Of a DNA stretch of 8,831 nt, positions 7,065-8,831 are shown piece by piece (positions within the stretch are counted from its first letter, which is position 1; every line of letters starts with the position of its first letter). Source of the DNA: JALZDI01 sp036259355 (lineage in GTDB: Bacteria; Actinomycetota; Actinomycetes; Propionibacteriales; Nocardioidaceae); contig DATABY010000159.1 of assembly GCA_036259355.1 (NCBI GenBank), forward strand, positions 1 through 8,831, written 5' to 3'. The notes beneath the pieces were generated by a model. That model was not told the DNA's origin. It was given only the letters and a program-made list of their open reading frames with translations, and searched no databases. Both the position numbers and the translations under genes were made by a program.

Positions 7065-7793
7065 ATGGATTCCCCGTCGAAGCGACCGACTCGTCGCCGT
7101 ATCGCCGGCGAGCGTACCCGGCCGTCCGGCAGCGCGCCCCCGGCATCGGCTTCCCGGGAGACCGTGGCTCCGGAGCAGCCCTCGCAGCCGGCCGTCGCTT
7201 CGGAGCACACCGCGGCCCCGGAGGAGGCCGCCAGGACGGCCACCGACCCGGGCGAGCCGGACCACTCCGCACCGACGCAGCGTCCCGACCGCGGCGGACC
7301 GCCCAGCTGGGTGCTCGCGGTGCTGGCCGGCCTGCTGGTCGCCGCACTCGCCCTGGACGGGTTCGTGGTGTGGCGGGAGGTGAGCCAGCACCGCGCCCAG
7401 GAGGAGGCGGCCCGCGCCATGCACAGCGCGGTGATCCAGGCACCGGCCGTAGCCGAGCGTTCGGCCGAGGCCCTGCTGAGCTTCCAGCACGACACCGTGC
7501 AGCAGGACGTCGCCGAGGCCCGGAGGCTGCTCAGCGACAGGTACGCGCCCGACTACGTCAGCTCCATCAAGGCCAGCGAGGGCGTCGCCGCCCAGACGAA
7601 GGCGACCGTGTCCGCCGAGGTGCTGTCCTCCGGCGTCGTCGAGGCCAGCGGCGAGCGCGCCGACATCCTGCTGTTCGTCAACCAGACCACGAAGGCCCCC
7701 GGCCAGGAGTCACGCACCGCCCTGAACCGCGTCGTGTTCACGATGGTCCCCCGCGAGAGCGGGTGGCTGGTGGACGAGATCAAGGCGTTCTGA
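7065..7793 (+). CDS. Mce-associated membrane protein (second, with long cytoplasmic N-terminus)
   Basis: A 242-residue protein with three parts. Residues 1-80 are a disordered-looking stretch rich in Pro, Ala, Glu, Ser and Arg, with a very basic start (KRPTRRR). A TM helix spans about 82-104. An extracytoplasmic domain runs from about 110 to 242. By the positive-inside rule the N-terminus is cytoplasmic. The outer domain has the Mce-associated pattern: a helix then LLSFQHDTVQQDVAEARRLL and DRYAPDY (138-164), then strands ending in WLVDEIKAF (234-242). Its layout parallels the preceding gene (helix, polar turn, PLLTDKFEKSF-like motif, closing WLV motif), so the two look like distant paralogues. 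It sits 11 bases after the preceding stop and is the last gene of the operon. No catalytic residues are evident and the function is not established beyond Mce association. Confidence 0.78.
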   Translation: MDSPSKRPTRRRIAGERTRPSGSAPPASASRETVAPEQPSQPAVASEHTAAPEEAARTATDPGEPDHSAPTQRPDRGGPPSWVLAVLAGLLVAALALDGFVVWREVSQHRAQEEAARAMHSAVIQAPAVAERSAEALLSFQHDTVQQDVAEARRLLSDRYAPDYVSSIKASEGVAAQTKATVSAEVLSSGVVEASGERADILLFVNQTTKAPGQESRTALNRVVFTMVPRESGWLVDEIKAF

Positions 7794-7817
7794 GGCTCCG
7801 ACCCGGCGCAGGTGCTT

Positions 7818-7840
7818 GACGCGTCCCCCTCGGGCGGGTC
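7818..7840 (+). terminator. Candidate terminator hairpin after the mce operon
   Basis: An imperfect GC-rich hairpin begins 24 bases after the last mce-operon stop. GACGCGTCC (7818-7826) pairs with GGGCGGGTC read back from 7840 to 7832, with one G-G mismatch and one G-T pair, and a 5-base loop. No T-run follows, so it is not a classical rho-independent terminator. Actinobacteria often end transcripts at such tail-less hairpins. The call rests on position and pairing only. Confidence 0.3.
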
Positions 7841-7846
7841 ATGCTT

Positions 7847-7883
7847 CCGGACAGTTCCATACGACGTCAGTCGTCAGGTCCGG
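7847..7883. repeat. Nested inverted repeat (outer CCGGAC/GTCCGG, inner ACGAC/GTCGT)
   Basis: A perfect 6-base outer arm CCGGAC (7847-7852) matches GTCCGG (7878-7883). Inside it a 5-base arm ACGAC (7861-7865) pairs with GTCGT (7870-7874) around a 4-base GTCA loop. The transcript could form a two-storey hairpin with an asymmetric internal loop of 8 and 3 bases. It lies between the mce operon and the rpoB promoter. It may be part of the operon's termination region, a structured RNA or a protein-binding site; the sequence does not decide between these. Confidence 0.45.
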
Positions 7884-7925
7884 GGGAGAGCGGGGCGACA
7901 TCGTGAGATGTGACGCAGTCCTCCC
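7884..7925. repeat. Second stem-loop with GTGA tetraloop
   Basis: It abuts the previous inverted repeat. GGGAG (7884-7888) can pair with CTCCC (7921-7925). Inside, GCG (7895-7897) pairs with CGC (7914-7916), and ACATC (7898-7902) pairs with GATGT (7907-7911) around a GTGA loop, which is of the stable GNRA class in RNA. It ends 11 bases before the rpoB -35 box, so it would be transcribed only by read-through from the mce operon or by an upstream promoter. Confidence 0.4.
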
Positions 7926-7936
7926 GATATCCCGGC

Positions 7937-7965
7937 TCGACAGCGGTCGGCCCGTGGGCTAGACT
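7937..7965 (+). promoter_or_regulatory. rpoB promoter (-35 TCGACA, -10 TAGACT)
   Basis: TCGACA (7937-7942) matches the TTGACA consensus at five of six positions. TAGACT (7960-7965) is a good actinobacterial -10 box. The spacer is exactly 17 bases. Transcription would start near 7972, giving a leader of about 90 bases before the rpoB start. It is the best match to a principal-sigma-factor (HrdB/SigA type) promoter in the 267-base gap and is placed as expected for an essential housekeeping gene. Confidence 0.75.
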
Positions 7966-7971
7966 GCTCTT

Positions 7972-8060
7972 TTGCGCTGCCATCTTATCGTCTCCAGTTC
8001 TGCTGTAGGCGACCTTGGTATGCATTGGGATGAGTCCGTGAGCCCCCGGAAGGACCCCTG
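7972..8060 (+). promoter_or_regulatory. rpoB 5' leader with ribosome binding site
   Basis: This is the predicted untranslated leader. It ends in GGAAGGA (8048-8054), 6 bases before the TTG at 8061, which decides the start. The candidate upstream starts ATG 8020, ATG 8030 and GTG 8038 are all out of frame with rpoB. TCCG (8035-8038) can pair with CGGA (8047-8050), and CCTT (8013-8016) with AAGG (8050-8053), so the ribosome site could be partly masked. The pairing is short and unproven. Confidence 0.6.
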
Positions 8061-8831
8061 TTGGCCGCCTCGCGCAACGCCAGTAAGAGCAACAACCGCA
8101 CCACCAACCAGCGCCGTGTCTCCTTCGCCAAGATCCACGAACCCCTCGAGGTTCCTGACCTCCTCGCCCTCCAGGTCGACAGCTTCGACTGGCTGAGCGG
8201 CTCGGAACCGTGGAGGGAGCGCGTCGACGCCGCCCAGGCTGAGGGGCGCAACGACGTCTCCAGCAAGTCCGGCCTCGAAGAGATCTTCGAGGAGATCTCC
8301 CCGATCGAGGACTTCTCCGGCACGATGTCGCTTTCGTTCCGCGACCACCGCTTCGAGCCTCCGAAGAACACCGTCGAGGAGTGCAAGGAGCGCGACGTCA
8401 CCTACGCCGCGCCGCTGTTCGTGACCGCCGAGTTCATGAACAACGAGACCGGTGAGATCAAGAGCCAGACGGTCTTCATGGGCGACTTCCCCCTGATGAC
8501 CAACAAGGGCACGTTCGTCATCAACGGCACCGAGCGTGTGGTGGTGTCCCAGCTGGTTCGCTCGCCCGGCGTGTACTTCGAGCGCTCGGCCGACAAGACC
8601 AGCGACAAGGACATCTACTCCGCCAAGATCATCCCTTCGCGCGGCGCCTGGCTGGAGTTCGAGGTCGACAAGCGCGACACGGTCGGCGTACGCCTGGACC
8701 GCAAGCGCAAGCAGAACGTCACCGTGCTGCTGAAGGCACTGGGCTGGAGCGACGCCCAGATCCTGGAGGAGTTCGGCGACTACGAGTCGGTGCGTCTGAC
8801 GCTGGACAAGGACCACACCTCCGGCCAGGAC
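8061..8831 (+). CDS. rpoB: DNA-directed RNA polymerase subunit beta, N-terminal part (3' truncated by window)
   Basis: The first 257 codons of the beta subunit of RNA polymerase, normally about 1150-1180 residues in actinobacteria. After a short polar Ser/Asn/Arg-rich start, RVSFAKIHEPLEVPDLLALQ (19-38) and the DSFDWL motif (40-45) are standard for actinobacterial RpoB. The protrusion domain follows, with EDFSGTMSLSF (83-93) and APLFVTAEFMN (117-127). The lobe then begins around NGTERVVVSQLVRSPGVYF (155-173). Val162 aligns with E. coli Val146, an N-terminal rifampicin site, and is the wild-type residue; the main rifampicin cluster lies beyond the window. The start is TTG, supported by GGAAGGA six bases upstream and by the weak start also annotated for M. 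tuberculosis rpoB. The reading frame is open to the window end without a stop. The gene is presumably followed by rpoC. Confidence 0.97.
   Translation, partial: MAASRNASKSNNRTTNQRRVSFAKIHEPLEVPDLLALQVDSFDWLSGSEPWRERVDAAQAEGRNDVSSKSGLEEIFEEISPIEDFSGTMSLSFRDHRFEPPKNTVEECKERDVTYAAPLFVTAEFMNNETGEIKSQTVFMGDFPLMTNKGTFVINGTERVVVSQLVRSPGVYFERSADKTSDKDIYSAKIIPSRGAWLEFEVDKRDTVGVRLDRKRKQNVTVLLKALGWSDAQILEEFGDYESVRLTLDKDHTSGQD

Noticed and set aside
7959..8816. Open frame of 285 codons on the - strand opposite rpoB
   Set aside because: It runs through the rpoB promoter and RpoB coding sequence, which is unmistakable on the + strand.
1..8831. tRNA, rRNA, CRISPR array, insertion sequence or prophage genes
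   Set aside because: I looked for cloverleaf-like stretches, direct-repeat arrays, transposase motifs and terminal inverted repeats and saw none; the window is ordinary chromosomal coding sequence apart from 7794-8060.

Overview
The window is GC-rich (roughly two thirds G+C by eye) and reads entirely on the + strand. It suggests a high-GC actinobacterium, probably of the Nocardioides/Propionibacteriales type. The reasons are a six-gene mce cluster, actinobacterial-style RpoB N-terminal sequence, TTG/GTG starts, TGA at all eight visible stops and long antisense shadow frames. The genus is an inference; only the actinobacterial assignment is firm.

Layout: positions 1-6562 hold the back part of mceA followed by complete mceB, mceC, mceD, mceE (the lipoprotein member) and mceF. 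Next come two small Mce-associated membrane protein genes (6559-7053 and 7065-7793). A 267-base gap (7794-8060) follows, with nested inverted repeats, a good sigma-70-type promoter and a leader with a clear ribosome binding site. The window ends inside the first 257 codons of rpoB (8061-8831, TTG start). The mce genes are joined by five consecutive ATGA overlaps and one GTGA overlap, so they are almost certainly one translationally coupled transcript whose promoter lies to the left of the window.

How the genes work together: in mycobacteria MceA-F form a heterohexamer, each subunit giving one MCE domain to a ring and one helical segment to a long hydrophobic tunnel. The tunnel carries lipids across the cell envelope, driven by YrbE permeases and the MceG/Mkl ATPase. 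Those membrane and ATPase partners are not in this window and are expected upstream. The two trailing proteins have the single-TM, extracytoplasmic-domain layout of Mce-associated (Mam) proteins. The substrate cannot be told from sequence.

I found no radically new system. The points worth a second look are: an mce operon directly upstream of rpoB; a possible second lipobox in MceF; a long Arg-rich then Gly/Ser-rich tail on MceE; a single extracytoplasmic Cys pair in five of six Mce subunits and none in MceC; and a nested-hairpin stretch between the mce operon and the rpoB promoter.
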